The translations under genes and the position numbers were made by a program. The notes under the pieces were generated by a model, which was not told where the DNA came from, made no database searches, and was given only the letters and a program-made list of their open reading frames with translations. A DNA stretch of 64,000 nt from UBA868 sp016776875 (GTDB lineage: Bacteria; Pseudomonadota; Gammaproteobacteria; Arenicellales; UBA868): NCBI GenBank assembly GCA_051201585.1, contig CP179198.1, positions 1,798,001 to 1,862,000 on the forward strand, read 5' to 3'. Shown one piece after another: positions 9,912 to 18,279 of this stretch; positions within the stretch are counted from its first letter, which is position 1; each line of letters starts with the position of its first letter.

Positions 9912-10286
9912 CTAAAGGGTTTCAATCACATCCCCACCCAAAACCAATACATCGCCATAGGTCGTCAACATACTAAAGAAAGTAGAAAAATCTGGCCACT
10001 GTTGGGCGGCCGCTAAATGCTCACCAATACCTTCAGGCACAACATAGACCTCATTGATCGAGAAAACCGTATGTCCGGTCGTCCCCTCTTCCGGGTCCAT
10101 CGGGTTCTTGAAATCAGGGGATTTAGAGGCGTAGTAATGCACCAGACGTATTTTGCTGTCATCCAGGCTATGGGTATCCCGCATCCATTGCGCGTGATTC
10201 CGAATAACTGCCTCTACCTCCTCAGCCTTTTCATCCGGCACTTTGATGCCGAAATTAAATGTTTTCTGCCCTGTCTTTATTGTCAT
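9912..10286 (-). CDS. Hypothetical 124-residue protein, barrel-like
   Basis: A cytosolic protein opening MTIKTGQKTFNFGIKVPDEK. It has a strand, a helix (AEEVEAVIRNHAQWMRDTH), a strand with RLVHYYASKS, and later VFSINEVYVV followed by a helical segment and a final VLVLGG strand. The repeated strand-helix-strand pattern suggests a dimeric ferredoxin-like barrel of the ABM/NIPSNAP type, but no defined family is recognised. His49/Tyr50/Tyr51 is a conspicuous aromatic cluster. It lies alone between the dehydratase gene and a divergent MFS gene. Confidence 0.65.
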   Translation of the reverse strand: MTIKTGQKTFNFGIKVPDEKAEEVEAVIRNHAQWMRDTHSLDDSKIRLVHYYASKSPDFKNPMDPEEGTTGHTVFSINEVYVVPEGIGEHLAAAQQWPDFSTFFSMLTTYGDVLVLGGDVIETL

Positions 10287-10482
10287 AATATTAATCCTAA
10301 ATTAATAATTGTAGTTTCAGCTCTCGAATAAAACGTGCACACCGTCAAATTGTCGCACTCGAAATTCCCAATAAATTTTAATCCCAATCTTAAAAAAAAG
10401 CGAAGCATTAAAAACATAGGCATCCTTACCCATTGATCGAAAAATTCAAATCCCTTGAAACATATTATTTTTTCAAATTAGG

Positions 10483-11679
10483 TTGAAATATTTTTTAAAA
10501 GCCAGGCAAGGCGCCAGTCTAATCAGCCGCCCATCAACATCAGCGTTCTTGGTTCTTTTTACTCTGGAACCGCTGTATCGATCCATCATCGTGACCGTCG
10601 TGCCACTCATGGCACTCGAACGGTTTGGCTCTGCTCAGGATGTCAGTATTTTTTTCTTTGTGCTTGGCATTTTGGGTGTCGGTATGAGTCTCGCTGTTCC
10701 CTGGCTGGTCAGACGACTATCCCGACGAGGCACGTTCTGGCTCGGCGCTGTTTCCGGTGTCGTTAGCATGCTACTTTTCATGCACAACGAACTGTGGTCG
10801 TTTTGTGCGGGTATGGCACTACATCTCTTTGCGGCTTCATGCATCGATGTCACGCTTAACCTTTATTTGATGGAGCATGTGCGGCGACAGGACTTTGGAC
10901 GATTCGAACCGGTTCGCATGTTTTTCCTCGCTTTCTCCTGGAGCATTGGTCCATTTCTTGGAGTGTATCTGCGCAATGCCATCAATCCTGTGGCGCCATT
11001 TTTTGTCGGATCCATTGTCATTCTGCTCCTCGGCGCCTATTTTTTCTACCTCCGATTCTCTGACAACCCAATACCAAGCGCCAAGCGAACCACCGTCACC
11101 AATCCATTTCGTTACCTACCCAGATTTTTCTCGCAACCACGGATGATGCTGGTTTATCTTTTATGCGCGATGCGGTCCGGTTGGTGGACCATGTATTTCA
11201 TTTATGTGCCAATTTTTTGCGTCACCGTAGGTTTCGGCGAAACCGTGGGAGGCGCATTAGTATCGCTTGCGACCAGTTTCGTAATGGCAACGCCGCTACT
11301 GCGGGGTACGATACAGCGTTTTGGTATTCGTCGGGTCCTGCTAATAGGCTATTGTGGTGCCGGACTGATCACCCTCGGGCTCGGCGCTTCCATGGGAATC
11401 CCCTCGCTGGCAGTGATACTGATACTGCTCGCGGCGTTATTCGCCGTTTTGTGCGACTCGGTGGGAAATACACTCTTTTACCGAGCGGTAAGATCCTGGG
11501 AACGCTCCGAAATGGCCACCGTATTTGGGAGCTATCGATCCATCTCAAGCCTCACTTTTCCGGGCTTTTACTCGGGCGTCCTCGCCATCTTCCCACTGGC
11601 AGGGGTATTCATCTTCACCGGATTTGGAATGCTGGCCGCAAGTTGGCTAACGCGTTTTATCCCCGCCCGAATGCGGTAA
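10483..11679 (+). CDS. MFS transporter
   Basis: A 398-residue inner-membrane carrier with about twelve hydrophobic spans. The loop between spans 2 and 3 reads WLVRRLSRRGTFWLG, a variant of the MFS motif A (G-x-x-x-D-R-x-G-R-R). The C-terminal half repeats the layout with RFGIRRVLLIGY. Substrate unknown. The best in-frame start is the TTG at 10483; there is no upstream ATG in frame and the next Met (MALERFG) would remove the first span. AT-rich DNA immediately upstream could hold the promoter, shared with the divergent gene ending at 10286. Confidence 0.82.
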   Translation: MKYFLKARQGASLISRPSTSAFLVLFTLEPLYRSIIVTVVPLMALERFGSAQDVSIFFFVLGILGVGMSLAVPWLVRRLSRRGTFWLGAVSGVVSMLLFMHNELWSFCAGMALHLFAASCIDVTLNLYLMEHVRRQDFGRFEPVRMFFLAFSWSIGPFLGVYLRNAINPVAPFFVGSIVILLLGAYFFYLRFSDNPIPSAKRTTVTNPFRYLPRFFSQPRMMLVYLLCAMRSGWWTMYFIYVPIFCVTVGFGETVGGALVSLATSFVMATPLLRGTIQRFGIRRVLLIGYCGAGLITLGLGASMGIPSLAVILILLAALFAVLCDSVGNTLFYRAVRSWERSEMATVFGSYRSISSLTFPGFYSGVLAIFPLAGVFIFTGFGMLAASWLTRFIPARMR

Positions 11680-11714
11680 CAATTCACTACCCCCTTTTTT
11701 TCAGACAAGCCAAT

Positions 11715-11993
11715 CTAACGCAGACCGATTCTCGCTCCCATGTTGAGAAAGTCTGCAATCTCGTTGAAATTCACTTTCGCTAAAAATTCCGTTCGGAACC
11801 GAGAATTGTGTGCTCCAATACGCTCATAAAATAAGTCTTCCGCGATGGATCGAAGTTCATCAGGGCTGATTTGGTATCCGGAATCTTTCCGAACAGCATC
11901 GATCGCCTGACTAAGGCAGTTATTCACCTCAAAAATATCAAGATAAGTCCGATACGTTTCATGGTTTGTCCACGAGCCAGAATCATTCTGCAT
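11715..11993 (-). CDS. Hypothetical 92-residue protein, downstream of the Rieske gene
   Basis: Opens MQNDSGSWTNHETYRTYLDI and continues with FEVNNCLSQAIDAV and two more helical segments (ISPDELRSIAEDLFYERI, FLAKVNFNEIADFLN). The N-terminal W-x-N-x-x-T-Y pattern recalls small phage and plasmid proteins of the DUF7249 sort, a loose resemblance only. It lies 80 bases downstream of the Rieske gene on the same strand and converges with the MFS gene. Function unknown. Confidence 0.6.
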   Translation of the reverse strand: MQNDSGSWTNHETYRTYLDIFEVNNCLSQAIDAVRKDSGYQISPDELRSIAEDLFYERIGAHNSRFRTEFLAKVNFNEIADFLNMGARIGLR

Positions 11994-12073
11994 AACCGTA
12001 TCGAGCTTCCTTTAGATCAAGCGTTACAACAATCATGCCGATCCAGTTCAAATCTTCCGAACTCATTAATGAA

Positions 12074-13192
12074 CTATGTTTGGGCGATGGCTTCGAGCAC
12101 TTTTTTTTGAAAGTCATGAACCGCATGTTCACTAAAGTAACTCCGCGCTTCATTGGCGATTAGACGTCCCTGGTGATAGCCAAGACTGTGTAATCCTTTT
12201 TGAACTGTTTCACATAGCGGAATATCTTCGTCGCGAACAGAGTTAACAAAATCAATCACTCCTCGCTGCTCTTTTGTCGGCTCACTTGTCAAAAAATACC
12301 ACTCACAAATCTGCGTTGTGGTTTCAGGTCCAGTCGGCAAATGATAAAAAATATTAAGGTAACCGCCGGGATAAACTTCAATCGCCCAATTTGGCCATAG
12401 GAGCCAACTGCCGAACTCTCGCGACTCTCCACCTCTGTCCTCAGATTTAACGTAACTCGTCGCCTCGCCCACGCCACGGCTTGCATGACTATGGAACTTT
12501 TTGTGTACTGTAATCTGGTAGGACTCCATATCAAGCGAACCCTGCGCGAGACCAGGATGCTGATTAGGACAGTGATAACACTCGGAATAATTCTCTACCG
12601 AGTTTTTCCAATTCGCATTCAGGTGAATTTCCCGCTGATCTGCCAATTTCAGGTCTCGGACACGCGGCGACAATTCTAGTACCTCTTTTTCAAAATCCCA
12701 TAAGTCAGTCATCAGGGGGTCAGCATGATGATCAAGATTAATAAAGACAAAACCGCAGAAGAGTTCAGCGCGAACCTCACTCAAAGAGATCTCTAAGCTC
12801 GAAAAATCCTTGACTTGATCACTATGCAAAGCGCGTCTTAACTTTCCGGAAAGCTCATACGCCCAGCGATGGTAAGGGCAGACAATTGCTGAGCTGACAC
12901 TTCCCGATCCCTCGAGCAATCGATGGGCGCGATGCTGGCACACGTTATGAAACGCCCGGATCTTACTGTCCTGATCACGAACAACGAATACGCTCTGATC
13001 TCCGATGTCACGCACAAAGAAATCTCCAGGAGATTCAAGCCTTGAGACATGGCACGCATACTGCCAGGTTCGATGGAAGATGCTCTCCTGTTCACGACTG
13101 AACACGTCTAGATCGAAATAAAAGCGACCTGGAAGTGTATGAGATGACAGAGGATCATCGGTGAAGTGTCCAATGTCGGGTAGGTTATTCAT
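12074..13192 (-). CDS. Rieske non-haem iron oxygenase (choline monooxygenase/GbcA-like)
   Basis: A 372-residue alpha subunit. The Rieske [2Fe-2S] cluster ligands are C85-x-H87 and C105-x2-H108. The catalytic domain carries NWKNSVENYSECYHCPNQHP (residues 194-213), with H207 and H212 as mononuclear iron ligands. That signature with Tyr/Cys-His spacing is found in choline monooxygenase, glycine betaine and stachydrine demethylases and carnitine oxygenase. The enzyme would use O2 and electrons from a reductase to hydroxylate or demethylate a quaternary amine. No reductase partner lies beside it. It fits the BCCT carrier and DgcA-like enzyme elsewhere in the window. The exact substrate is inference. 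Confidence 0.88.
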   Translation of the reverse strand: MNNLPDIGHFTDDPLSSHTLPGRFYFDLDVFSREQESIFHRTWQYACHVSRLESPGDFFVRDIGDQSVFVVRDQDSKIRAFHNVCQHRAHRLLEGSGSVSSAIVCPYHRWAYELSGKLRRALHSDQVKDFSSLEISLSEVRAELFCGFVFINLDHHADPLMTDLWDFEKEVLELSPRVRDLKLADQREIHLNANWKNSVENYSECYHCPNQHPGLAQGSLDMESYQITVHKKFHSHASRGVGEATSYVKSEDRGGESREFGSWLLWPNWAIEVYPGGYLNIFYHLPTGPETTTQICEWYFLTSEPTKEQRGVIDFVNSVRDEDIPLCETVQKGLHSLGYHQGRLIANEARSYFSEHAVHDFQKKVLEAIAQT

Positions 13193-13304
13193 TCTGAAAT
13201 TTGAGGAAAATTCTCAGCAATTCCATATCGCTATAAATCTAACCTAAACTAAACCAATCGACAATCAACGTTTTAATCCAGCCCATCTTGATGGTTGTTT
13301 CAAT

Positions 13305-13784
13305 TCAATTAAGTCGTTTTCCGGTCCGCCAATCCCACGGCGCTACAAACTCTCCTGCCCACAAACCCTTGCGGGCCTTGCGAGCTTGGTCTTCCTCCGG
13401 AATGTATTGCTCTGAATATTCCCGGTAAGCAAGACCAAGCCCTTCGGATACGATTCTCGCATTGAGGTTGTATCCGCTGACGAAGCAGTTTGCCACTAAC
13501 GTCCCATATTGATCTTTTTGATTACCCACACACCGAACCTCTTTGGTGTATGTCCATTCCCGAACAATTTCTGCAGCTTTATAACCGCAGGACCAAATCA
13601 CACCGTTAATTCGGCAGGTTTGATCTTTCTCGGGGGCATCAACTCCATGAAGACTCACCTTATTGCCGGAGATAGACAGCGTGTCGCCGTCTACGATAAC
13701 TGCGGGGCCAGATAGATCGGCATAGGCTTTCAAGCCAAGACCCATAAGCAAGCAGAATAGAAGCGGAAACATTTTCATTTTCAT
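13305..13784 (-). CDS. Secreted staphylococcal nuclease-like (SNase) protein, catalytic arginines replaced
   Basis: A 159-residue protein with an N-terminal signal peptide (MKMKMFPLLFCLLMGLGLKA, cleavage near residue 22) and an SNase OB-fold. VDGDTLSI at about residue 31 and GVDAPE (E52) are the metal and catalytic region, and GLGLAYREYSEQYIPEEDQA plus KGLWAG close the fold as in thermonuclease relatives. In staphylococcal nuclease two arginines stabilise the transition state. Here the position before the L-x-G-V-D segment is Ser44 and the one after DQYG is Thr95. So it may be a weak nuclease or a binding protein. Four cysteines (57, 66, 85, 100) may form disulfides. Confidence 0.85.
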   Translation of the reverse strand: MKMKMFPLLFCLLMGLGLKAYADLSGPAVIVDGDTLSISGNKVSLHGVDAPEKDQTCRINGVIWSCGYKAAEIVREWTYTKEVRCVGNQKDQYGTLVANCFVSGYNLNARIVSEGLGLAYREYSEQYIPEEDQARKARKGLWAGEFVAPWDWRTGKRLN

Positions 13785-14002
13785 TTAGTCGGCGTGCCGT
13801 AAAAGTGTGGCCTCTAACACGTTTCAAAAACTATCACTATTCAACTGGAGCTGCAGCGTCGGGGCTTTAGTTAAACAACAGTTCTCAAAAAAGTTGAAAT
13901 GACCGGCGGACAAAAAGTTTACTCAATTAAAAAACACGCGGTCAATCCTAAGGATTAAGAAAACCAGGCTTCTGCACACTTCGAGATCGTTAAAACCTAA
14001 GC

Positions 14003-15094
14003 TTAGAATTCACATTGTTGGCCCACAAAAACTCCAAGATACTTTGAGCAAATTGCCTTGCTTGTCCCTGCGTCTCGCATGCTAATCAAGGCGTGATTTA
14101 AGGGATTAATGTAAGGTGAGCGCTTTTGGGCGGCAAACGTCAATACATCACTCGTCAGGTGAGTTTTAGATAACGCCAGTCTTTTGCCTTTGTTTTCCAC
14201 CAGCAGCTGTCGACCCACGGGATACTGAGCAACTAAACCATCGTATTGATCGAGATTATTTAGAAACATACGAAATCCATCACGTACACTATCCGTCTCG
14301 ACCGGGTGTCCTCCCAACTGTTTGACCACTCTCCCCACTATCGGATCTTTTTCGACCAGCAACACCTTATCCTCGACATCAGATAAATGTTGGTATGGAT
14401 CGTTATCACTCTCAAGCAGGGTCGTGCTAGTCGTGAGGGCGGCCGTAACGATCGCGGAAAGAAAGATTCCGCCGACTATGCTACCGAGCATAACGACTCG
14501 CCCCGCCGTTGTTTTTGGGGGTTCCGGTAATTCCCCCTGAAGCATCGCAATTGAGGTCAACCATCCGGAATGTATGACGCGACGGTCTCCCGCGCTCGTC
14601 TCTTTGTTATTTTTTCGTTTGAGCTCAATCTGCCAAAACAGAACACTCATAAATACAAAGCCAAGCAACACCCAAAAAAGAGGCACTAGAAAGTGTCGGC
14701 CAATAATCTCAAATGACTTGGCGAAAGCATGTTCGCTCTTTTGATAGAGAATGGTCAAGTGGCTAATGATAAAAGGTTGCGTAAAGTCAGCCAGATTCTG
14801 GAACTCCACAGAAGGCGAAATATCGCCCAGAAGAATATCGTACCGATTCTCCGCAAGCCCGACGACGGCTTTTAGAGGGTCTTCACCCGCGATCATATAC
14901 TCGTAGCGCCAGTTATTGAGCTTGGCTGCCTCTTGCCAAAGTTCTACCGCTAATCCTGAATATTTGCCACCCTCTTGAACAACAAAAGGAGGGCTACTCA
15001 ATAACCCAACCCGAATCTTTTCACCGCTTTCCTGGGCGGTCAGGGCGATAGGCGTGCTCATCATTATGAGCAAAGATAATATTCTAGTGATCAA
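14003..15094 (-). CDS. Prokaryotic ionotropic glutamate receptor-like channel
   Basis: A 363-residue protein with a signal peptide (1-20). Ligand-binding lobe S1 spans about 27-125, TM1 134-155, a pore loop 175-196, TM3 200-224 and lobe S2 235-363. A periplasmic amino-acid binding domain split by a two-span pore is the plan of GluR0 and eukaryotic iGluRs. The pore region WLTSIAMLQGELPEPPKTTA then GR resembles the animal receptor stretch (W-x-[TS]-x-x-x-L-x-Q-G ... P ... GR), and not the TVGYG filter of GluR0, so cation and not potassium-selective flow is likely. The animal SYTANLAAF gate segment is represented loosely by SAIVTAALTTS. It lies 98 bases downstream of a Nif11-like gene on the same strand. 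Confidence 0.82.
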   Translation of the reverse strand: MITRILSLLIMMSTPIALTAQESGEKIRVGLLSSPPFVVQEGGKYSGLAVELWQEAAKLNNWRYEYMIAGEDPLKAVVGLAENRYDILLGDISPSVEFQNLADFTQPFIISHLTILYQKSEHAFAKSFEIIGRHFLVPLFWVLLGFVFMSVLFWQIELKRKNNKETSAGDRRVIHSGWLTSIAMLQGELPEPPKTTAGRVVMLGSIVGGIFLSAIVTAALTTSTTLLESDNDPYQHLSDVEDKVLLVEKDPIVGRVVKQLGGHPVETDSVRDGFRMFLNNLDQYDGLVAQYPVGRQLLVENKGKRLALSKTHLTSDVLTFAAQKRSPYINPLNHALISMRDAGTSKAICSKYLGVFVGQQCEF

Positions 15095-15192
15095 TGGGTA
15101 AATTCCTTGGTTCGAGATAGTAAAGATTGTCCCTGCCGCTTTTATGGAAAATCAAAAAACGCTCGACTCAGAATCACGGTTCGATGGGTTTT

Positions 15193-15405
15193 TTAAAAAC
15201 GCGCTCGCCACCACGCCCCAAGCAGATTAGTCTGGACATAAATCTCCTTAGCGGTAACGTCATAGCCGTATGCCTTTGCAATGGCGGCGAGACCCTCTCC
15301 CACGCCGGCGCCATTACTCATAGCGGTATCCACAATTGAAAAGACCTCCTCTTGAAGATCATTATTTTCTAAAACTGCTTGCCTAAAAGATTCGAACTCA
15401 GTCAA
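15193..15405 (-). CDS. Nif11-like leader peptide family protein
   Basis: A 70-residue protein, MTEFESFRQAVLENNDLQEE at the start and AAIAKAYGYDVTAKEIYVQT near the end. The spacing F-x-x-A-V-x-x-N-x-x-L-Q and A-K-x-x-G-Y-x-[VI]-[TS]-x-x-E is the Nif11 domain, found in RiPP precursor leaders and in many stand-alone small proteins. There is no Gly-Gly cleavage site or Cys/Ser-rich core. The tail LLGAWWRARF is short and aromatic. The start is TTG (15403-15405), overlapping the TGA of the upstream gene as TTGA, so translation is probably coupled. No maturase is nearby, so a RiPP role is unsupported. Confidence 0.72.
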   Translation of the reverse strand: MTEFESFRQAVLENNDLQEEVFSIVDTAMSNGAGVGEGLAAIAKAYGYDVTAKEIYVQTNLLGAWWRARF

Positions 15406-15680
15406 TGCGTCGGACCCGGTTTCGATTTTTTGAGCTGCACCCTTACCGAGCCACTTTTCTCGATACCTATTTTAGGTCTGGAGGTCATTTTGACGCCTCG
15501 GGCTTCGTTTAATTCTTTTTCCCGGGCGCTAATCAGCGAAAGACAGTCTCGCATTCTGATAATAGTGTCATCAGATAGCACGTGACGAGCCTCTCTATGA
15601 ACGGCTGTCTCACGAGCGATCTCTGTAAGGATTAAACGCATTTCTCGAAGTACTTGGGCTTCAATTGTCTCTTTTGCCAT
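15402..15680 (-). CDS. Small helical protein upstream of and coupled to the Nif11-like gene
   Basis: From the ATG at 15678-15680 the product is 92 residues. It begins MAKETIEAQVLREMRLILTE, is helical for about 60 residues, and ends in a basic tail (KKSKPGPTH). A TATAAT lies seven to twelve bases before this ATG on the coding strand, which would put the transcript start on or near the start codon, so a leaderless message is possible. A longer frame to 15758 exists but would place that box inside the gene. Its TGA overlaps the TTG start of the Nif11-like gene. Function unknown. Confidence 0.6.
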   Translation of the reverse strand: MAKETIEAQVLREMRLILTEIARETAVHREARHVLSDDTIIRMRDCLSLISAREKELNEARGVKMTSRPKIGIEKSGSVRVQLKKSKPGPTH

Positions 15681-15819
15681 AAAACGATTATAGCTGACCA
15701 AGTTTAGATAAATTAACCTAACAGGCTCAATTAGAGTGAAGCGATCGCGCTCAGCCACTTAAAGATCAAAACCAACTGATCAATCCCTATTGGGCAAAAA
15801 TTCAAACCGTAATGAAAAT

Positions 15820-16284
15820 TTAAATATGGGTTAAAGCACGGTCCAGGGCATTCGCAAACGCCATTCGGTCTTTATCGCTGAAAACATCAGGTCCTCCTGT
15901 GGTTACCCCACTGCTTCTAAGAGACTCCATAAAATCCCTCATATTTAAGCGTTGCCTCACGTCCTCTTCGGAGAATTTTTCGCCTCGGGGGCTTAGCACT
16001 GAACACCCTTTGGCGACGAGCTCAGCGGCAAGTGGAATATCCTGGGTTATCACAATATCGTCCTTTCTTGCATGCGAAACAATATATTGGTCAGCAACAT
16101 CCAAGCCAGAGCCTACTTTTACAGCGGTGATAAATTGAGAACGGGGAACTTCAAGCAGTTGATTTGCCACGAATGTCACGACGGTCTGTGTTCTTTCTGA
16201 GGCGCGGTACAGAATTTCCTTAACCGGTCTTGGTGACGCATCAGCATCAACCCAAATTCTTATCTTTGTCTCGATGACAATCAC
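15820..16284 (-). CDS. yaiI: UPF0178 / YaiI-YqxD family protein
   Basis: A 154-residue protein with the family start IRIWVDADASPRPVKEILYR, VTFVANQ, and the run SGLDVADQYIVSHARKDDIV then ITQDIPLAAELVAKG and SPRGE. These Asp-rich motifs belong to a PIN-like fold suggested to bind metal and perhaps nucleic acid; the cellular role is unknown. The common DADACP motif reads DADASP here. The start is unclear: a GTG at 16284 directly abuts AGGA, and no better in-frame ATG lies near the conserved first strand. Confidence 0.88.
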   Translation of the reverse strand: MIVIETKIRIWVDADASPRPVKEILYRASERTQTVVTFVANQLLEVPRSQFITAVKVGSGLDVADQYIVSHARKDDIVITQDIPLAAELVAKGCSVLSPRGEKFSEEDVRQRLNMRDFMESLRSSGVTTGGPDVFSDKDRMAFANALDRALTHI

Positions 16285-16376
16285 TCCTTTTTTAATATGA
16301 GAGGGAGTTCTGCTTAATGCGCATCATCAGAATCGTTTAGCTCTTTAACGCTAGGATTGTTAGCCTGCGTTAATAC

Positions 16377-16404
16377 AAAAGACCCGCCGGAGCGGGCCTT
16401 TTTT
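16377..16404. terminator. Terminator hairpin (stronger rightward, usable leftward)
   Basis: CCCGC at 16383-16387 pairs with GCGGG at 16392-16396 around CGGA, with flanking purine and pyrimidine that extend the stem after one mismatch. Six T follow on the plus strand and AAAA precedes it, giving a shorter T-run on the minus strand. It lies downstream of the leftward DUF1330 gene. Confidence 0.65.
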
Positions 16405-16444
16405 CACATAGCCAAAAATTTGACTAACGCGGTGTAAGCACTTT

Positions 16445-16771
16445 CTAGCCAGCCGGAAGGTATGGGATCGAGCCAGCGATATCGGTGTCATCAATGACGT
16501 GAAAATTACTGACACCACCGGCCTGCCTTGCCTTGCCAAAAGGTGCGTACTCGGGATCCGACACAAAATTATCCAAGGCTTCCCGTGAAGGAAATTGGAT
16601 AATGGCAATCAATGTACTGTCTTTGTCCTGCCCCTCTAGGGTAGAAATATTACCGCTGCGCGATAGGTATTTCCCGCCATGCTTCTCGACAATGTTATGG
16701 ACATTCGCCGCATAGTCCGGCACCCAGCTGTCGTCTGTCACTTTAATATCCCCGATTAAAAAAACACTCAT
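16445..16771 (-). CDS. DUF1330 family protein
   Basis: About 108 residues, opening MSVFLIGDIKVTDDSWVPDY. The pattern with a Tyr in the first helix (Y-x-x-N-V), a GGKYLSRSG strand, LEG, and IQFPSREALDNFVSDPEYAP is the DUF1330 dimeric alpha/beta barrel. Function unknown. Two ATGs are adjacent; AGGAG lies six bases before the second (16771) and only three before the first, so I take the second. A terminator follows the stop. Confidence 0.88.
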   Translation of the reverse strand: MSVFLIGDIKVTDDSWVPDYAANVHNIVEKHGGKYLSRSGNISTLEGQDKDSTLIAIIQFPSREALDNFVSDPEYAPFGKARQAGGVSNFHVIDDTDIAGSIPYLPAG

Positions 16772-16879
16772 CATCTTCTCCTTTTTTTAACGTACTTTCT
16801 TATTATTTTCTCCTAGTTTATTCATCTTACGACCATTAACAAGCGCTGACAAGTTAATCGCCCTCCTGCATTCATCCGA

Positions 16880-17206
16880 TCAGTTTAGGCGATAGTCGAA
16901 TCTTGCATTGTCTTTCCCAAGCGACTAAAAAGACCACGGTCAAAGGTCCGGTGCATATCCCAGATTGTCTGGTTTTGGGAAGTAATGCAGGTCCCGATGC
17001 CAGATAGGTCGTAAAGACTTAAGCTGCGCAAAAGGTGTGTATGCATGTCGACACGCGTTGTGCCTCGGCGCGATGAGAGGATATCCCAAAAGCGTCCCAC
17101 TACCGGACCCAAACAACAAGGATTTACGACCCGCCTTGTCTGACAACGACCCAAATAATGAGACGACCCAGGATCCTTACGGCTGTGATCGAGACTTGAT
17201 TCGCGT
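16880..17206 (-). pseudogene. Relic of an MFS (metabolite:H+ symporter type) transporter
   Basis: On the minus strand around 17175-17070 the reading GSWVVSLFGSLSDKAGRKSL followed by LFGSGSGTLLGYPLIA matches the span2-loop-span3 region of MFS carriers, including motif A (G-x-L-S-D-x-x-G-R-K). Upstream of it an in-frame stop (about 17178) and downstream loss of any membrane span show that only about 35 codons remain recognisable. The rest of the gap to 16775 carries nothing I can name. It reads as a decayed gene fragment beside the ZIP-like gene. Confidence 0.55.
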
Positions 17207-18004
17207 TTAAGAATGCAGATCAACCCCGGATTCAATATAAAAAACCAGCAAAAGAATGCCTGCGCCACAAATAGCTCCAAACAAAAAAGCGCCAAAACTG
17301 GAATCGCGGACTTCTGACAACTCATAATGGAATACGTTAAGCAACAGCGCGCCCGCGAGGAAAGATGATAAGAATGCCGCGGTCACAAGATTATGCTCGC
17401 CTAACGTCACACCGAGAACCCAGCCGAACAAGAGTGCCCCGCTTAAGACGTACCGACCCCACTTATTAAAGTGAGTTGCCTCATGCGCTTCATGCTCCGC
17501 ATCGATCATCATCATATGCAATGCGACCGCAAGGGTAAAAATACCGGCAACCATGATATCAATCATGATCCGCTCAGGCATCGTATAAGTAATAATTATG
17601 TTGTAGATACTGAATGAGGCAATCGACACGATAAAGGAACGATGGACTTTTTCTTGACTCTTATCAGATTCTTGGCGACACCATCTTTTGAGGCCGAAAA
17701 AAAACATGAATCCTAGAAACGCCAACAAGAAAACACTGATCTCGACAAAATGAAGTCCTGCAAAATGAGAATGCAGAATCTCCCCAATCGCGTCTTTGCT
17801 TTCAACCAAGCCCGGTAGCATGTGAAGGAAAACATAGGCGACCGCAAATCCTCCACTGAAAGACGTAAACCCTTTTCGGGCCAGCCACGGGCTGCGTCGA
17901 ATGTAAGGTGCTGTGAGATGCAACAGCACCAGTATTGCGGTAAATAAAAAAGAGTAGATCAAAACGTCCCCACTAAAGCTATTATCAGCGGCTTGACCCA
18001 TCAC
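17207..18004 (-). CDS. ZIP-like integral membrane protein
   Basis: A 265-residue protein with about eight membrane spans. FSGGFAVAYVFLHMLPGLVE near residue 50 and FLAGALLLNVFHYELSE near 220 resemble the ZIP metal-permease helices where His, Glu and Asp form the transport site. The segment MIDAEHEAHEATHF is a His-rich loop, also common in ZIP proteins. The canonical HSxxDG/HExPH motifs are not intact, so metal transport is plausible but not certain. A secreted His/Asp-rich microprotein is encoded 1 kb away at 19069-19233. Confidence 0.55.
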   Translation of the reverse strand: MMGQAADNSFSGDVLIYSFLFTAILVLLHLTAPYIRRSPWLARKGFTSFSGGFAVAYVFLHMLPGLVESKDAIGEILHSHFAGLHFVEISVFLLAFLGFMFFFGLKRWCRQESDKSQEKVHRSFIVSIASFSIYNIIITYTMPERIMIDIMVAGIFTLAVALHMMMIDAEHEAHEATHFNKWGRYVLSGALLFGWVLGVTLGEHNLVTAAFLSSFLAGALLLNVFHYELSEVRDSSFGAFLFGAICGAGILLLVFYIESGVDLHS

Positions 18005-18279
18005 CTTTCTCCTTTTCGATTATGATTTAACGTAGAGAACTTGCTAATAGTGAGCACACTATTTCTTCTCTATTTTGAAGGCTTGACGCATTAGAACACA
18101 AACAAAAAGCGAGGCCCCATTCCGAGATCGACCCAATTTATCACCCGCAAAAAACGAGCGTTCTTGCCTGACTCGTCGGATAAAGATTCTTCATCAAAGC
18201 CTTGATCTGACGGAGGTCAAAATCTCACGACATTAGAGACCTCATAGGCTTGAATCACCTGAATTGTTGAACTGAAACT

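Noticed and set aside
11163..11783. Plus-strand frame of 206 codons across the MFS gene end
   Set aside because: Rich in Arg/His/Ser and in another frame from a clear transporter; shadow.
15193..15405. RiPP precursor cluster around the Nif11-like gene
   Set aside because: No Gly-Gly site, no modification enzyme and no peptidase-exporter nearby.
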